64,000 bases of DNA from Cellulomonas sp. 73-92 (GCF_001898175.1 NZ_MKTH01000020.1:68884-132883), one strand, 5' to 3'. Shown: positions 16,219 to 26,087, counted from the first letter of the stretch. The notes: generated by a model from the sequence alone, not told the origin. Numbers and translations: made by a program.

Positions 16219-17553
16219 ATGTCTCGTTCCACCCGCATCAAGGTGGCGGCCGCGGTCGCCGTCGCGGCGCTGAGCCTCGCCGCGTGCTCCTCCGGCGGTG
16301 GCTCGCCGGCGTCCACCGCCGGCGCCGGCACCGCCGGGGCCGCCAACCCGACCACCCTGACGTTCTGGCACTACGAGGGCGACGACTCGGCCATGGCGCA
16401 GTCCTGGAACGCCGCGATCAAGGAGTTCGAGGCGGCCAACCCGGGCGTCACCGTCAAGGTCGAGAAGCAGACGTTCGAGCAGCTGCAGAAGAACGCCAAG
16501 ATCGTCCTCGCGGGCAACGACGTGCCCGACGTCATGGAGTACAACAAGGGCAACGCCACCGCCGGCCAGCTGGCCTCGCAGGGCCTGCTGACGGACCTGT
16601 CCGACGACGCCAAGACCTACGGCTGGGACACCAAGCTCCCGTCCTCCGTGCAGACGACGGCGAAGTACGACGACAACGGCCTCATGGGCTCCGGCAGCTG
16701 GTACGGCGTCCCGAGCTACGGCGAGTACGTCACCGTCTTCTACAACAAGGACATGTTCGCCAAGTACGGCATCGCCGTGCCGACGAGCCTGGCCGAGCTC
16801 GAGTCGGCCATGGGCACGTTCGTCAAGAACGGCGTCACGCCGCTGGCGGAGGCCGGCGCCGAGTACCCCCTGGGCCAGCTCTGGTACGAGCTGGTGCTCT
16901 CCGGCGCCGACCGCTCCTTCGTCGACAACTTCCAGCTGTTCAAGGGCGACGTCAGCTTCACCTCCGGCCCGCTCCTCGACGGCACGAACAAGCTCGCCGA
17001 CTGGGTCGCCAAGGGCTACCTGTCCAAGGACTCGTCGGGCCTGAAGGCCGAGGACATGGGCACGGCCTTCATCGCCGGCAAGTACCCGATCATGGTCTCC
17101 GGCTCGTGGTGGTTCGGCCGCCTCAACAAGGAGGTCACCACCTTCAAGCTCGGCCAGTTCACGTTCCCGGGCAACACGCTCAACCCGGGCTCGTCGGGCA
17201 ACCTGCTGGTCATCCCGAAGAACGCCAAGAACAAGGACCTCGCCGCCAAGTTCATCGACGCGACGCTCGGCAAGACCGCGCAGAACACGTCCGCGCAGCT
17301 CGGCGGCCTGCCGGTCGCCGGTGACTCGTCCGTCATCACCGACGAGAACACCAAGGTCCTGCAGCAGAACTTCGACTCGATCGTCAAGAACGACGGGCTC
17401 GCGTTCTACCCCGACTGGCCGGTCCCCGGGTTCTACGACCAGCTCGTCAGCTTCGGCCAGTCGATCGTCAACGGCTCCAAGAGCCCGACGGACGCGCTGG
17501 CGGCCCTCGGCCAGTACTACGACTCGGGTCGCAAGGACCTGACCGGCAAGTGA
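16219..17553 (+). CDS. ABC sugar importer, substrate-binding lipoprotein
   Basis: A 444-residue extracellular solute-binding protein of the family 1 (MalE-like) type. The signal peptide ends in a lipobox, LSLAAC, so the mature protein is attached to the membrane outer face through a lipid-modified cysteine. The mature part starts with a TLTFWHYEGDD strand typical of oligosaccharide binders and has several tryptophans suited to stacking on sugars. ATG 16219 follows ggaaggaaagg. No ATP-binding subunit is encoded in the operon; such importers often share a genomic MsmK-like ATPase. A stable hairpin follows the stop. Confidence 0.93.
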   Translation: MSRSTRIKVAAAVAVAALSLAACSSGGGSPASTAGAGTAGAANPTTLTFWHYEGDDSAMAQSWNAAIKEFEAANPGVTVKVEKQTFEQLQKNAKIVLAGNDVPDVMEYNKGNATAGQLASQGLLTDLSDDAKTYGWDTKLPSSVQTTAKYDDNGLMGSGSWYGVPSYGEYVTVFYNKDMFAKYGIAVPTSLAELESAMGTFVKNGVTPLAEAGAEYPLGQLWYELVLSGADRSFVDNFQLFKGDVSFTSGPLLDGTNKLADWVAKGYLSKDSSGLKAEDMGTAFIAGKYPIMVSGSWWFGRLNKEVTTFKLGQFTFPGNTLNPGSSGNLLVIPKNAKNKDLAAKFIDATLGKTAQNTSAQLGGLPVAGDSSVITDENTKVLQQNFDSIVKNDGLAFYPDWPVPGFYDQLVSFGQSIVNGSKSPTDALAALGQYYDSGRKDLTGK

Positions 17554-17560
17554 CGTGAAC

Positions 17561-17590
17561 CGCCGGGCCCCGCCACCACGGGGCCCGGCG
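17561..17590 (+). terminator. Intra-operon hairpin between binding protein and permease genes
   Basis: Perfect 11-bp stem (cgccgggcccc at 17561-17571 and its complement at 17580-17590) with an eight-base loop, eight bases after the binding-protein stop codon. Such hairpins commonly end part of the transcripts or protect the upstream message, so that binding protein is made in excess over permease. Confidence 0.7.
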
Positions 17591-17637
17591 GGTCCGCCAC
17601 CCCCTCGTCCCGACCCACCACCCGGACTGGAGAGCCC

Positions 17638-18570
17638 ATGTCGGCCCCGACCCGCGTCCTTCGCGCCGCCCGGCGGCGGCAGGCGGTGTACTGGCTCTAC
17701 CTGCTGCCCGGCGTGCTGGCCCTCACGGCGGTCATCATCGTGCCGTTCGGCCTCAACATCTTCTACAGCCTGCACCGGTGGAAGGGCGGCCTGTCGCCCA
17801 TGCACTGGTACGGGCTGGGCAACTACGCCGACCTGCTGCACGACTCGGCGTTCTGGGGCTCGTTCCGCAACTCGGTGTGGATGATCGTCGCGATGGTCGT
17901 CGTCCCGACGCTCATCGGGCTGGTCCTGGCGGCGGTGCTGTTCGACCACGTCGGCAAGAACGTGGGCAGCCGGACCGCCAGCCTGCTGCGCGCGACCTAC
18001 TACCTGCCGCAGATCATGCCGGTGGCGGTCGCGGGCATCGTCTGGAACTGGATCTTCAACGCCGAGACGGGCGCGCTCAACACGTTCCTGCGCGACATCG
18101 GCATCACCAGCCCGCCGAACTGGCTCGGCAGCCCCGGCACGGCGCTGCCCGCGGTCATGCTCGTGCTCGTCTGGGTCCAGATCGGCTACCCGACGGTGAT
18201 CTTCATGTCCGCCCTGCAGCGGGTGGACCCCGAGCTGTACGAGGCCGCCGAGCTCGACGGCGCCGGCTGGTTCCGGCGGTTCCAGGCGATCACCGTGCCG
18301 CAGATCCGGCCCGAGACCTACGTCATCACGCTGACGTGCACCATCGCCGCGCTCAAGGTCTTCGCGCCGATCTACGTGCTCACCCGGGGCGGGCCGGAGC
18401 TCTCGACGCTCGTGCCGTCCTACTACTCGTTCCTCAACTTCTTCGACAAGTCCAAGGTGGGCTACGGCGCCGCCGTCGCCACGGTGCTGACGCTCGTGAT
18501 CGTGGCGGTCGCCACGGTCATCCAGGTGCTGCAGAACCGCGCCGCCCGCCGCGACGAGGAGGGCCTGTGA
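17638..18570 (+). CDS. ABC sugar importer, permease (MalF-like)
   Basis: A 310-residue inner-membrane permease of the carbohydrate uptake 1 family with six predicted membrane helices. The EAA loop that contacts the ATPase is visible as EAAELDGAGWFRRFQAITVP around residues 201-220. ATG 17638 follows ggagagccc. It overlaps the second permease gene by one base (TGATG). Confidence 0.92.
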   Translation: MSAPTRVLRAARRRQAVYWLYLLPGVLALTAVIIVPFGLNIFYSLHRWKGGLSPMHWYGLGNYADLLHDSAFWGSFRNSVWMIVAMVVVPTLIGLVLAAVLFDHVGKNVGSRTASLLRATYYLPQIMPVAVAGIVWNWIFNAETGALNTFLRDIGITSPPNWLGSPGTALPAVMLVLVWVQIGYPTVIFMSALQRVDPELYEAAELDGAGWFRRFQAITVPQIRPETYVITLTCTIAALKVFAPIYVLTRGGPELSTLVPSYYSFLNFFDKSKVGYGAAVATVLTLVIVAVATVIQVLQNRAARRDEEGL

Positions 18571-19457
18571 TGGCCACGCTCACGCAGGCCCGCACGCGCC
18601 CGGTCGTGGCGCCGACGCGGACCCAGGACCGCCATCACCGCGGCGCGCTGCGCTGGGTGGTCCTGGCCGGGTGCGTCGTCGTCGCGCTCCTCATGCTGGC
18701 GCCGTTCGGCCTCATGGTGATGAACGCCTTCAAGTCGCCGGCCGACTACTCGACGCACGGTCCGCTGACGCTGCCGTCGTCGCTGTACTTCTCGGGGCTG
18801 GCGAAGTTCTGGAGCTACGTCGACTTCCCGGTCAAGCTGTGGAACTCGATCTGGAGCTCGGCGGCCGTCGCGGTGCTCGGCACGCTGCTGTCGCTGCTCA
18901 CCGCGTTCGCCATCGGCGTCGGCAAGGTCAAGGGCCGGGTGTGGCTCGTCGCGGTGTTCCTGCTGGCCAACATGCTGCCGCAGGAGGTGCTTCTCTACCC
19001 GCTCTACACGATGGCCCAGAAGGTGGGGCTCAACAACAGCCCCTGGTCGATCGTCGTGATCTTCACGGTGATCCAGGCGGCGTTCGGCACGTACCTGCTG
19101 GCCTCCGTGCTCGGCACGTTCCCCAAGGCGCTGCTCGAGGCGGCGCAGCTCGACGGCGCGAACAGCTGGCGCGTGCTGTGGCGGGTGGTGTTCCCCATCG
19201 TGAGGCCCACGCTGTCGGTGCTCATGATCTTCTTCTTCATCTGGACGTGGAACGAGTTCTTCATCCCCCTGGTGATGCTCACCACGCCGGACTCGCAGAC
19301 CGTGCCGATCGCACTGGCCTCCCTCCAGGGCGACCGCATGCTCGACGTGCCGACGCTCAACGCCGGCGCGCTCGTCTCGCTGGTCCCGACGCTCATGTTC
19401 TTCCTGTTCTTCCAGCGCACGCTGACCCGCGGGGTGACCGCGGGCGCCGTCAAGTAG
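18570..19457 (+). CDS. ABC sugar importer, permease (MalG-like)
   Basis: A 295-residue permease that pairs with the upstream one. Its EAA loop reads EAAQLDGANSWRVLWRVVFP. A hydrophilic N-terminus of about 28 residues precedes the first membrane helix. Translation is coupled to the first permease through overlapping stop and start codons. An alpha-xylosidase follows after 22 bases. Confidence 0.92.
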   Translation: MATLTQARTRPVVAPTRTQDRHHRGALRWVVLAGCVVVALLMLAPFGLMVMNAFKSPADYSTHGPLTLPSSLYFSGLAKFWSYVDFPVKLWNSIWSSAAVAVLGTLLSLLTAFAIGVGKVKGRVWLVAVFLLANMLPQEVLLYPLYTMAQKVGLNNSPWSIVVIFTVIQAAFGTYLLASVLGTFPKALLEAAQLDGANSWRVLWRVVFPIVRPTLSVLMIFFFIWTWNEFFIPLVMLTTPDSQTVPIALASLQGDRMLDVPTLNAGALVSLVPTLMFFLFFQRTLTRGVTAGAVK

Positions 19458-19479
19458 CCCGAGAAGGATCCCCGCAGAG

Positions 19480-21747
19480 ATGAAGTTCACGAACGGCTAC
19501 TGGCTGGACCGCGACGGGTTCTCCGTGCTCCGCGCCGTCGAGGTCCGCGACGTGGTGGCCGACCCCGAGGCGGGCACGCTCACCGTGTACGCCGCCACGA
19601 AGCGGGTGCGCGGCCGGGGGGACACCCTCAACGCGCCCCTGCTCACCGTCACCTACTCCGCGCCGGCGCCCGGCGTGGTGCGGGTGCGCATCGCGCACTT
19701 CGACGGCGGCGTCGAGCGCCGGCCCCGGTTCACGGTCGCCGCGGTCCCCGGCTTCGTCCCGCAGGTGCGGGTGGACGACGAGACCGGCGAGCTGGTCGCG
19801 GGCGACCTCGTTCTGCGCGTGCGGCGGGGACCGGGGTGGCTCGTCGAGCTGCGCTCGGGCGGCCGGCTGCTCACCTCGTCGACCACGCGCTCGATCGGCG
19901 CGGCGACCGGGCCCGACGGCACCCACTACGTGCACGAGCAGCTGACGCTCGCCCCCGGCGAGCTGGTGTACGGGCTCGGCGAGCGGTTCGGCCCCGTGGT
20001 GAAGAACGGCCAGACGGTCGACATCTGGAACCTCGACGGCGGCACGTCGAGCGAGCAGGCGTACAAGAACGTGCCGTTCTACCTGACGTCGCGCGGGTAC
20101 GGCGTGCTCGTCGACCACCCGGAGCAGGTGTCCTTCGAGATCGCCTCGGAGATGGTCGAGCGCACCCAGTTCTCGGTGCCCGGGCACGTGCTGGAGTACC
20201 TGGTCATCGACGGCCCGACCCCCAAGGACGTGCTGCGCCGGTACACCGCGCTGACCGGGCGGCCGGCGCGCGTGCCGGCGTGGTCGTTCGGGCTGTGGCT
20301 GTCGACGTCGTTCACCACCGAGTACGACGAGCGGACGGTCACCTCGTTCATCGACGGCATGGCCGAGCGTGACCTGCCGCTGTCGGTGTTCCACTTCGAC
20401 TGCTTCTGGATGCGCGAGTTCCACTGGACGGACTTCGTGTGGGACCCGGCGACGTTCCCGGACCCCGCCGGGATGCTGGCCCGGCTCAAGGCCCGGGGCC
20501 TGCGCATCTGCGTGTGGATCAACCCGTACATCGCCCAGCGCTCGCGCCTCTTCGAGGAGGGCCGGGCCAAGGGCTACCTGCTGCGCACCACGGACGGCGG
20601 CGTGTGGCAGTCCGACCTCTGGCAGGCGGGCATGGGGCTGGTCGACTTCACCAACCCGGCGGCCTGCGACTGGTACGCCGGCGAGCTGAAGGTGCTGCTC
20701 GGGCAGGGCGTCGACTGCTTCAAGACCGACTTCGGCGAGCGCATCCCCACCGAGGGCGTCGCGTGGTTCGACGGCTCCGACCCGCAGCGGATGCACAACT
20801 ACTACACGTACCTCTACAACCGCACGGTGTTCGACGTGCTGCGCGAGGAGCGCGGCGAGGGCGAGGCGGTCCTCTTCGCCCGGTCGGCGACGGTGGGCGG
20901 CCAGCAGTTCCCCGTCCACTGGGGCGGCGACAACGACTCGTCGCTCGCCTCGATGGCGGAGACGCTGCGCGGCGGGCTGGGCCTCGGGCTGTCCGGGTTC
21001 GGCTACTGGTCGCACGACATCGGCGGCTTCGAGGGCACGCCGGACCCGGTGGTGTTCAAGCGGTGGCTGCCGTTCGGGCTGCTGTCGTCGCACTCGCGGC
21101 TGCACGGCTCCGGCTCGGTGCGGGTGCCGTGGGCGTTCGACGACGAGGCGGTCGCCATCACCCGGCGCTACACGCACCTCAAGCACTCGCTCATGCCGTA
21201 CCTCGGGCGGGTCGCCGAGGAGGCGCACACCGACGGCGTGCCGATGCTGCGCCACATGCTGCTGGAGTTCGCCGACGACCGCGCGGCGCTCACCGCCGAC
21301 ACCCAGTACCTGCTCGGCGACGGGCTGCTCGTCGCGCCGGTGTTCGACGCCGACGGCGAGGTCGACGTCTACGTGCCGGAGGGCACGTGGACGTCGCTGC
21401 TCGACGGCTCGACGCTCACCGGCCCGCGCTGGGTGCACCAGACGCACGCGACGGACTCGCTGCCGGTGCTCGTGCGACCCGGCACGGTGCTGCCGATCGG
21501 CGCGGTGACGTCCCGCCCGGACTACGACTGGGCCGACGGCGTCACGCTGACGGCGTTCGAGCTCGCGGACGGCGACCGGCGCGAGGTGGTGGTCCCCTCC
21601 TCGTCCGGCGGGGCCGCGACGACCTTCGTCGTGCGGCGCGACGGCGACGCCCTCGAGGCGACCGGCCCGTCCGACGTCGCCTGGCAGCTGCGGGCGGGCG
21701 ACCGCACCGTGGCGGCCGCCGGGGGGGTCGCGCGGCTGACCCTCTGA
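19480..21747 (+). CDS. yicI: Alpha-xylosidase, glycoside hydrolase family 31 (YicI type)
   Basis: A 755-residue enzyme that removes alpha-xylosyl units from the non-reducing end, for example from isoprimeverose. The catalytic nucleophile Asp417 lies in KTDFGERIP and the acid/base Asp484 in HWGGD, matching E. coli YicI D416 and D482. The GF-W-SHDIGGFE stretch after it is also family-typical. There is no signal peptide, so it acts in the cytoplasm on imported oligosaccharides, in keeping with the importer genes in front. ATG 19480 follows gagaagga. Together the operon suggests use of xyloglucan breakdown products. Confidence 0.93.
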   Translation: MKFTNGYWLDRDGFSVLRAVEVRDVVADPEAGTLTVYAATKRVRGRGDTLNAPLLTVTYSAPAPGVVRVRIAHFDGGVERRPRFTVAAVPGFVPQVRVDDETGELVAGDLVLRVRRGPGWLVELRSGGRLLTSSTTRSIGAATGPDGTHYVHEQLTLAPGELVYGLGERFGPVVKNGQTVDIWNLDGGTSSEQAYKNVPFYLTSRGYGVLVDHPEQVSFEIASEMVERTQFSVPGHVLEYLVIDGPTPKDVLRRYTALTGRPARVPAWSFGLWLSTSFTTEYDERTVTSFIDGMAERDLPLSVFHFDCFWMREFHWTDFVWDPATFPDPAGMLARLKARGLRICVWINPYIAQRSRLFEEGRAKGYLLRTTDGGVWQSDLWQAGMGLVDFTNPAACDWYAGELKVLLGQGVDCFKTDFGERIPTEGVAWFDGSDPQRMHNYYTYLYNRTVFDVLREERGEGEAVLFARSATVGGQQFPVHWGGDNDSSLASMAETLRGGLGLGLSGFGYWSHDIGGFEGTPDPVVFKRWLPFGLLSSHSRLHGSGSVRVPWAFDDEAVAITRRYTHLKHSLMPYLGRVAEEAHTDGVPMLRHMLLEFADDRAALTADTQYLLGDGLLVAPVFDADGEVDVYVPEGTWTSLLDGSTLTGPRWVHQTHATDSLPVLVRPGTVLPIGAVTSRPDYDWADGVTLTAFELADGDRREVVVPSSSGGAATTFVVRRDGDALEATGPSDVAWQLRAGDRTVAAAGGVARLTL

Positions 21748-21861
21748 CCCGAGGCCTCACAGGATCGTTCCAGGCCGGCTTCGTCGAAGGCCCAGGTGGC
21801 GTCCGTAGCGTCTGCCGACGACGAACGACGTGACGGACGACGTGAGGACGACGAGGACGAC

Positions 21862-23151
21862 ATGGTCAGGCGGTGGAGGGCTGCTCGGCCCGTGGGAAGG
21901 GTGGTCGCCATCGTCGTGGCCGTCCTGGTGCTCGCGGGTGCCGGCACGGGGGTCTGGTGGTTCACCGGACGGGACAAGGCGAACGCGGCCTCGACGACCG
22001 GCGCCACGACGACCACGGTCGCCGCGAGCCTGACGACGCTGGAGAAGTCCGTCAGCGCCACCGGCACGCTCACGCCGACGGTGCAGCAGGCGGTCAGCTT
22101 CGCGGTCAGCGGCACGGTCACGGCGATCCCCGTCAAGGTGGGCGACACCGTGACGGTCGGCCAGACGCTGGCGACGGTGGACACGCTGCAGCTCAACGCG
22201 GACCTCCTCGCCGCCAAGGCGACGCTGGCGAGCGCGCAGGCGACGCTGTCCGACCTGCAGGCGACGAACACCGGCACCGCGGCCGCGACCGCCCAGATCG
22301 CCGCCGCGTCGGCGAAGGTCACGGTCGCGCAGGCGGCCGAGACGGCGGCGGAGGCGGCGATGGGCGACGCCACGCTCCTCGCGCCGGTCGCCGGGCTCGT
22401 GACGGCCGTGAACCTCCAGGTCGGCGACAAGGTGACCGGCACCGGATCGACCGGCACCGGCTCGACCGGCAACGTGCCCAGCTCGAGCTCGTCGTCCGGC
22501 TCGAACAGCTCGTCGGCCAGCGGCCAGTTCGAGATCGTCGGGACGGACGCCTACGACTCCAGCCTGTCGGTCAACGACTCGGACGTGGCGCTCATCAAGC
22601 CCGGCGACCAGGTCGAGATGACGTCCGACTCCGTCACCGGCACCGTGTTCGGGGTCGTCCGGACGGTCGGCCCGCTGTCGACCGCCACCGGCGTGGCGGC
22701 CTACCCCGTGGTGGTGGACGTCACCGGCGACACGAAGTCGCTGCACGACGGCATCTCCGTCACCGCGCGGATCATCTACGAGCGGCGCGCCAACGTGCTG
22801 ACGATCCCGACGGCGGTGATCACGAAGGCCGCGAACGGCACGTCCACCGTGACGAAGGTGGCCTCCGACGGCACGACGTCGACCGTCACGGTCACCACCG
22901 GCGAGTCCTCCGGCACCGTCACCGAGATCACCGCCGGCCTGTCCGAGGGCGACCAGGTGCAGGTGACCACGTACGCGCGGACCTCCAGCGGCACCAGCAC
23001 CGGCGGCACGAACCAGAACCAGCAGGGCTTCCCGGGCGGCTTCCCCGGCGGAGGCACCGGGTCGTTCCAGCTGCCCAACGGCACCACCGTCCAGCGCAAC
23101 TCCAACGGCAGCTTCTCGGTCACGCAGGGCAAGGGCGGCAGCAATGGCTGA
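21862..23151 (+). CDS. Membrane fusion/adaptor protein (MacA/HlyD-like), first copy
   Basis: A 429-residue protein with an N-terminal membrane anchor, a biotinyl-lipoyl-like segment (SFAVSGTVTAIPVKVGDTVTVG), a short helical hairpin, a barrel domain and a serine/glycine-rich C-terminus. Adaptors of this type bind MacB-like transporters outside the membrane. ATG 21862 follows gaggacgac; longer in-frame forms from 21796 are less likely. It overlaps the ATPase gene by eight bases and begins a five-gene operon. Confidence 0.85.
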   Translation: MVRRWRAARPVGRVVAIVVAVLVLAGAGTGVWWFTGRDKANAASTTGATTTTVAASLTTLEKSVSATGTLTPTVQQAVSFAVSGTVTAIPVKVGDTVTVGQTLATVDTLQLNADLLAAKATLASAQATLSDLQATNTGTAAATAQIAAASAKVTVAQAAETAAEAAMGDATLLAPVAGLVTAVNLQVGDKVTGTGSTGTGSTGNVPSSSSSSGSNSSSASGQFEIVGTDAYDSSLSVNDSDVALIKPGDQVEMTSDSVTGTVFGVVRTVGPLSTATGVAAYPVVVDVTGDTKSLHDGISVTARIIYERRANVLTIPTAVITKAANGTSTVTKVASDGTTSTVTVTTGESSGTVTEITAGLSEGDQVQVTTYARTSSGTSTGGTNQNQQGFPGGFPGGGTGSFQLPNGTTVQRNSNGSFSVTQGKGGSNG

Positions 23152-23887
23152 CGGCACCGCGACGCGCGTGGCCGGCCGGGCAGCCGTGATCGAGGCGGCC
23201 GCACCCGTCATCGAGCTGGTCGGCGCCCGCAAGACCTACACCACGGGCAGCCTCGAGTTCGAGGCGCTGCGGGGGGTGGACCTGCGGATCGGGGCCGGCG
23301 AGTACGTCGCCGTCATGGGCCCGTCGGGATCCGGCAAGTCGACGCTCATGAATATCCTCGGCTGCCTGGACGTCCTGACGGAAGGCACCTACCGGCTCGC
23401 CGGCGAGGACGTCGAGGAGCTCGACGAGGTGGAGCTGGCGGCGATCCGCAACCGGCGCATCGGGTTCGTGTTCCAGCAGTTCCACCTGCTGCCCTCGCTG
23501 CCTGCGTGGCGCAACGTCGAGCTGCCGCTCATGTACGCCGGGGTGCGGGCCGTCGAGCGCCGGGAGCGGGCGATGCTCTCCCTCGAGCGCGTCGGCCTGG
23601 CGGACCGCACCGCCAACCGCCCGGGGGAGATGAGCGGTGGCCAGCAGCAGCGGGTCGCCGTGGCCCGCGCGCTGGTCACGGACCCCGCGCTGATCCTGGC
23701 CGACGAGCCGACGGGCAACCTCGACTCGTCGTCCACCGACGAGGTGCTCGGGTTGTTCGACGAGCTGCAGGCGCAGGGCCGCACGGTGGTGCTCATCACG
23801 CACGAGGCCGAGGTCGCGCACCACGCGCACCGCGTGGTGCACGTGCGCGACGGCCTGGTGACGGTCGACGAGCAGGTGGCGCGATGA
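23144..23887 (+). CDS. ABC exporter ATP-binding protein, MacB/LolD-like
   Basis: A 247-residue ATPase with Walker A GPSGSGKST, Q-loop FVFQQFHLLPSL, signature MSGGQQQRVAVARAL and Walker B ILADEPTGNLDS, the standard set of the MacB/LolD/FtsE branch. It overlaps both neighbours (eight bases with the adaptor gene, ATGA with the permease gene), so the three products are surely made together. The exported substrate is unknown; relatives move antibiotics, peptides or lipoproteins. Confidence 0.93.
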   Translation: MADGTATRVAGRAAVIEAAAPVIELVGARKTYTTGSLEFEALRGVDLRIGAGEYVAVMGPSGSGKSTLMNILGCLDVLTEGTYRLAGEDVEELDEVELAAIRNRRIGFVFQQFHLLPSLPAWRNVELPLMYAGVRAVERRERAMLSLERVGLADRTANRPGEMSGGQQQRVAVARALVTDPALILADEPTGNLDSSSTDEVLGLFDELQAQGRTVVLITHEAEVAHHAHRVVHVRDGLVTVDEQVAR

Positions 23888-25113
23888 CCTGGAGCCAGAC
23901 GCTGCACACCGCGTGGTCGGCGGTCCGCACCCACGTGATGCGGTCGTCGCTGACGGTGCTCGGCATCCTCATCGGCATCGCGGCGGTCATCCTCACCGTC
24001 GGCCTGGGGCTCGGCTCGCAGCGCGACGTCTCGGCGCGGATCGACTCGCTGGGGTCCAACCTGCTCATCGTCACGCCGGGCTCGTCGACCACCGGCGGCA
24101 TCCGGGGCGGCTTCGGGTCCGCCACGACGCTGACCCGGGCCGACGCCGAGGCGCTGGCGTCGTCGACCAACGCCCCGGACGTCAAGGGCGTCGCCCCCGA
24201 GAAGTCGACGTCGCTGGAGATCCAGAACGGCTCGACGAACTGGACGACGACGGTCACCGGGACCACCGCGTCGTGGCTCTCGGTCCGCAACCGCACGCTG
24301 TCGTCCGGCAGCTTCATCACCGACCAGGACGACACCGCCCGCAACGCCGTCATCGTCCTGGGGTCCGACACCGCGACCGAGCTGTTCGGCACGACCAACG
24401 TCGTCGGCCAGTCGGTGACGATCTCGGACGTCCAGTTCCAGGTGGTCGGCGTCCTGGCCAGCGCGGGGTCCGCGAGCGGCACCAGCCTCGACGACCTCGC
24501 GGTCGTCCCGCTGTCGACCGAGGCCGAGACGCTCGTCGGCGGCTCCTCGCGCAGCTCGGTGAACCGGATCTACGTGGAGGCCGCCAGCACCGGCCAGCTC
24601 TCCGCGGCCTACCAGGAGGCGCAGAACACCCTCCTCAACCTCCACGGGATCTCGAGCGCGTCCAGCGCCGACTTCTCGATCGCCTCGCAGCAGTCGCTGG
24701 TGTCGACCGCGACCGCCGTGGCCAAGACGCTCACGGTGCTGCTCACCGGCATCGCGGCCCTCTCGCTGCTCGTCGGCGGCATCGGGGTGATGAACATCAT
24801 GCTGGTGTCCGTCACGGAGCGGACCCGGGAGATCGGCCTGCGCAAGGCGCTCGGCGCCCCGCCGTGGGCGATCCGCCGGCAGTTCCTCGCCGAGGCCTCG
24901 ATCCTCGGCCTGTCCGGCGGCGTGCTCGGTGCCGGGCTGGGCGTGCTCGCCGCGCGCACGCTGCCCACGCTCGTCGGTTCGACCATCGTCGTCTCGGGCG
25001 CCGCGATCGCCGCCTCCCTCGTCGTCGCCGTCGGCATCGGCCTGGTCTTCGGTGTCTACCCCGCCACGCGAGCCGCCCGGCTCGCCCCCATCGACGCGCT
25101 GCGCTCGGAGTGA
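23884..25113 (+). CDS. ABC exporter permease, MacB/FtsX-like
   Basis: A 409-residue permease with one N-terminal membrane helix (about 25-47), a large extracytoplasmic MacB core domain (50-275) and three C-terminal helices with the FtsX family signature (VGGIGVMNIMLVSVTERTRE, then GLRKALGA). The start overlaps the ATPase stop as ATGA. This fold works as a mechanotransmitter that couples ATP hydrolysis to substrate movement outside the membrane. Confidence 0.92.
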   Translation: MTWSQTLHTAWSAVRTHVMRSSLTVLGILIGIAAVILTVGLGLGSQRDVSARIDSLGSNLLIVTPGSSTTGGIRGGFGSATTLTRADAEALASSTNAPDVKGVAPEKSTSLEIQNGSTNWTTTVTGTTASWLSVRNRTLSSGSFITDQDDTARNAVIVLGSDTATELFGTTNVVGQSVTISDVQFQVVGVLASAGSASGTSLDDLAVVPLSTEAETLVGGSSRSSVNRIYVEAASTGQLSAAYQEAQNTLLNLHGISSASSADFSIASQQSLVSTATAVAKTLTVLLTGIAALSLLVGGIGVMNIMLVSVTERTREIGLRKALGAPPWAIRRQFLAEASILGLSGGVLGAGLGVLAARTLPTLVGSTIVVSGAAIAASLVVAVGIGLVFGVYPATRAARLAPIDALRSE

Positions 25114-25139
25114 GCGTGCTTCCCGACAGGAGAACCCCG

Positions 25140-26087
25140 GTGCCCACACTGTCCTCGCTGCGAACCGCCGCCCCGCTGGGTCTCGGCCTCGGCGTCGCCC
25201 TGCTGCTCGCCGGGTGCGGCGGGGGCACCGCCACACCCCAGGCCGCCGCCACGCAGCCCGCGGCCGGCGCCTCCGCCGCGCCGCGGCCCGCCGGCACGCC
25301 CGGCGCCGGCGGCGGCGGGGTCAGCGGCACGATCGCCTACGTCTCCGGCCAGCTCATGCAGGTGCAGGACACCTCGATGCAGACGGCCGTCGCGTGGACC
25401 GCCACGACGACGATCTCCAAGGAGACCGCCGGCACGCTCGCCGACGTCACGGCGGGGTCCTGCGTCGTCGCGACGAGCTTCGCGGTCGGCACCGGCGGGA
25501 CGTCGACGGCGGCACCGACCGCCCAGCCGACGGTCGACCCCAACGCTCCGGCGACCCGGGTGGTCGTCACCCCACCGGTCAACGGCACGTGCCAGGCCGG
25601 GGCGCTGGGCGGCTTCGGCGGCGGGGCCTTCACCGGCCGGACCCCGGGCCAGGTGCCGACCGACCGGCCCACGGCGCGGCCGTCCGGCTCGGCCGGCGGG
25701 TTCGGCGCCGCGCGCGCCGCCGGCATCCACGTCGGGCTGGTCACCGGGGTGTCGGGCGACACCGTCTCGATCCAGACCACGGGGCAGAACGGCAGCACCG
25801 CCGGGACCACGACGTTCACGGTCGATGCGGCGACGACCTACACGACGACCGTGAAGGCGGACGCCAGCGCGATCGTCGTCGGCCAGTGCGCCGCCGCGTT
25901 CGGCCCGTCCGACGCGTCCGGCCAGGTGAACGCGACCTCGATCACGGTCTCGGCGCCGGTCAACGGCACGTGCTCGTCCTTCTCCGTCAACCGCGGGGGC
26001 ACCGGCTTCGGCCGCACCGGCGGCACCCGGAACCGCAACGGCGGCACCGGCACGGGCACCAGCACCCAGGGTGGCTCGAATGCCTGA
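25140..26087 (+). CDS. Lipoprotein with two DUF5666-like repeats
   Basis: A 315-residue exported protein with a lipobox (LLLAGC) followed by an alanine/proline-rich linker. Two related beta-rich segments follow, each beginning with a G-x-I/V-x-x-V-S-G strand and ending in PVNGTC. They are separated by a glycine-rich, disordered section, and the C-terminus is glycine/asparagine-rich. The shape recalls DUF5666 domains, but I cannot verify this. GTG 25140 follows gacaggag. It sits between the permease and a second adaptor gene and overlaps the latter by eight bases, so it is probably an accessory part of the same exporter. Confidence 0.75.
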   Translation: MPTLSSLRTAAPLGLGLGVALLLAGCGGGTATPQAAATQPAAGASAAPRPAGTPGAGGGGVSGTIAYVSGQLMQVQDTSMQTAVAWTATTTISKETAGTLADVTAGSCVVATSFAVGTGGTSTAAPTAQPTVDPNAPATRVVVTPPVNGTCQAGALGGFGGGAFTGRTPGQVPTDRPTARPSGSAGGFGAARAAGIHVGLVTGVSGDTVSIQTTGQNGSTAGTTTFTVDAATTYTTTVKADASAIVVGQCAAAFGPSDASGQVNATSITVSAPVNGTCSSFSVNRGGTGFGRTGGTRNRNGGTGTGTSTQGGSNA

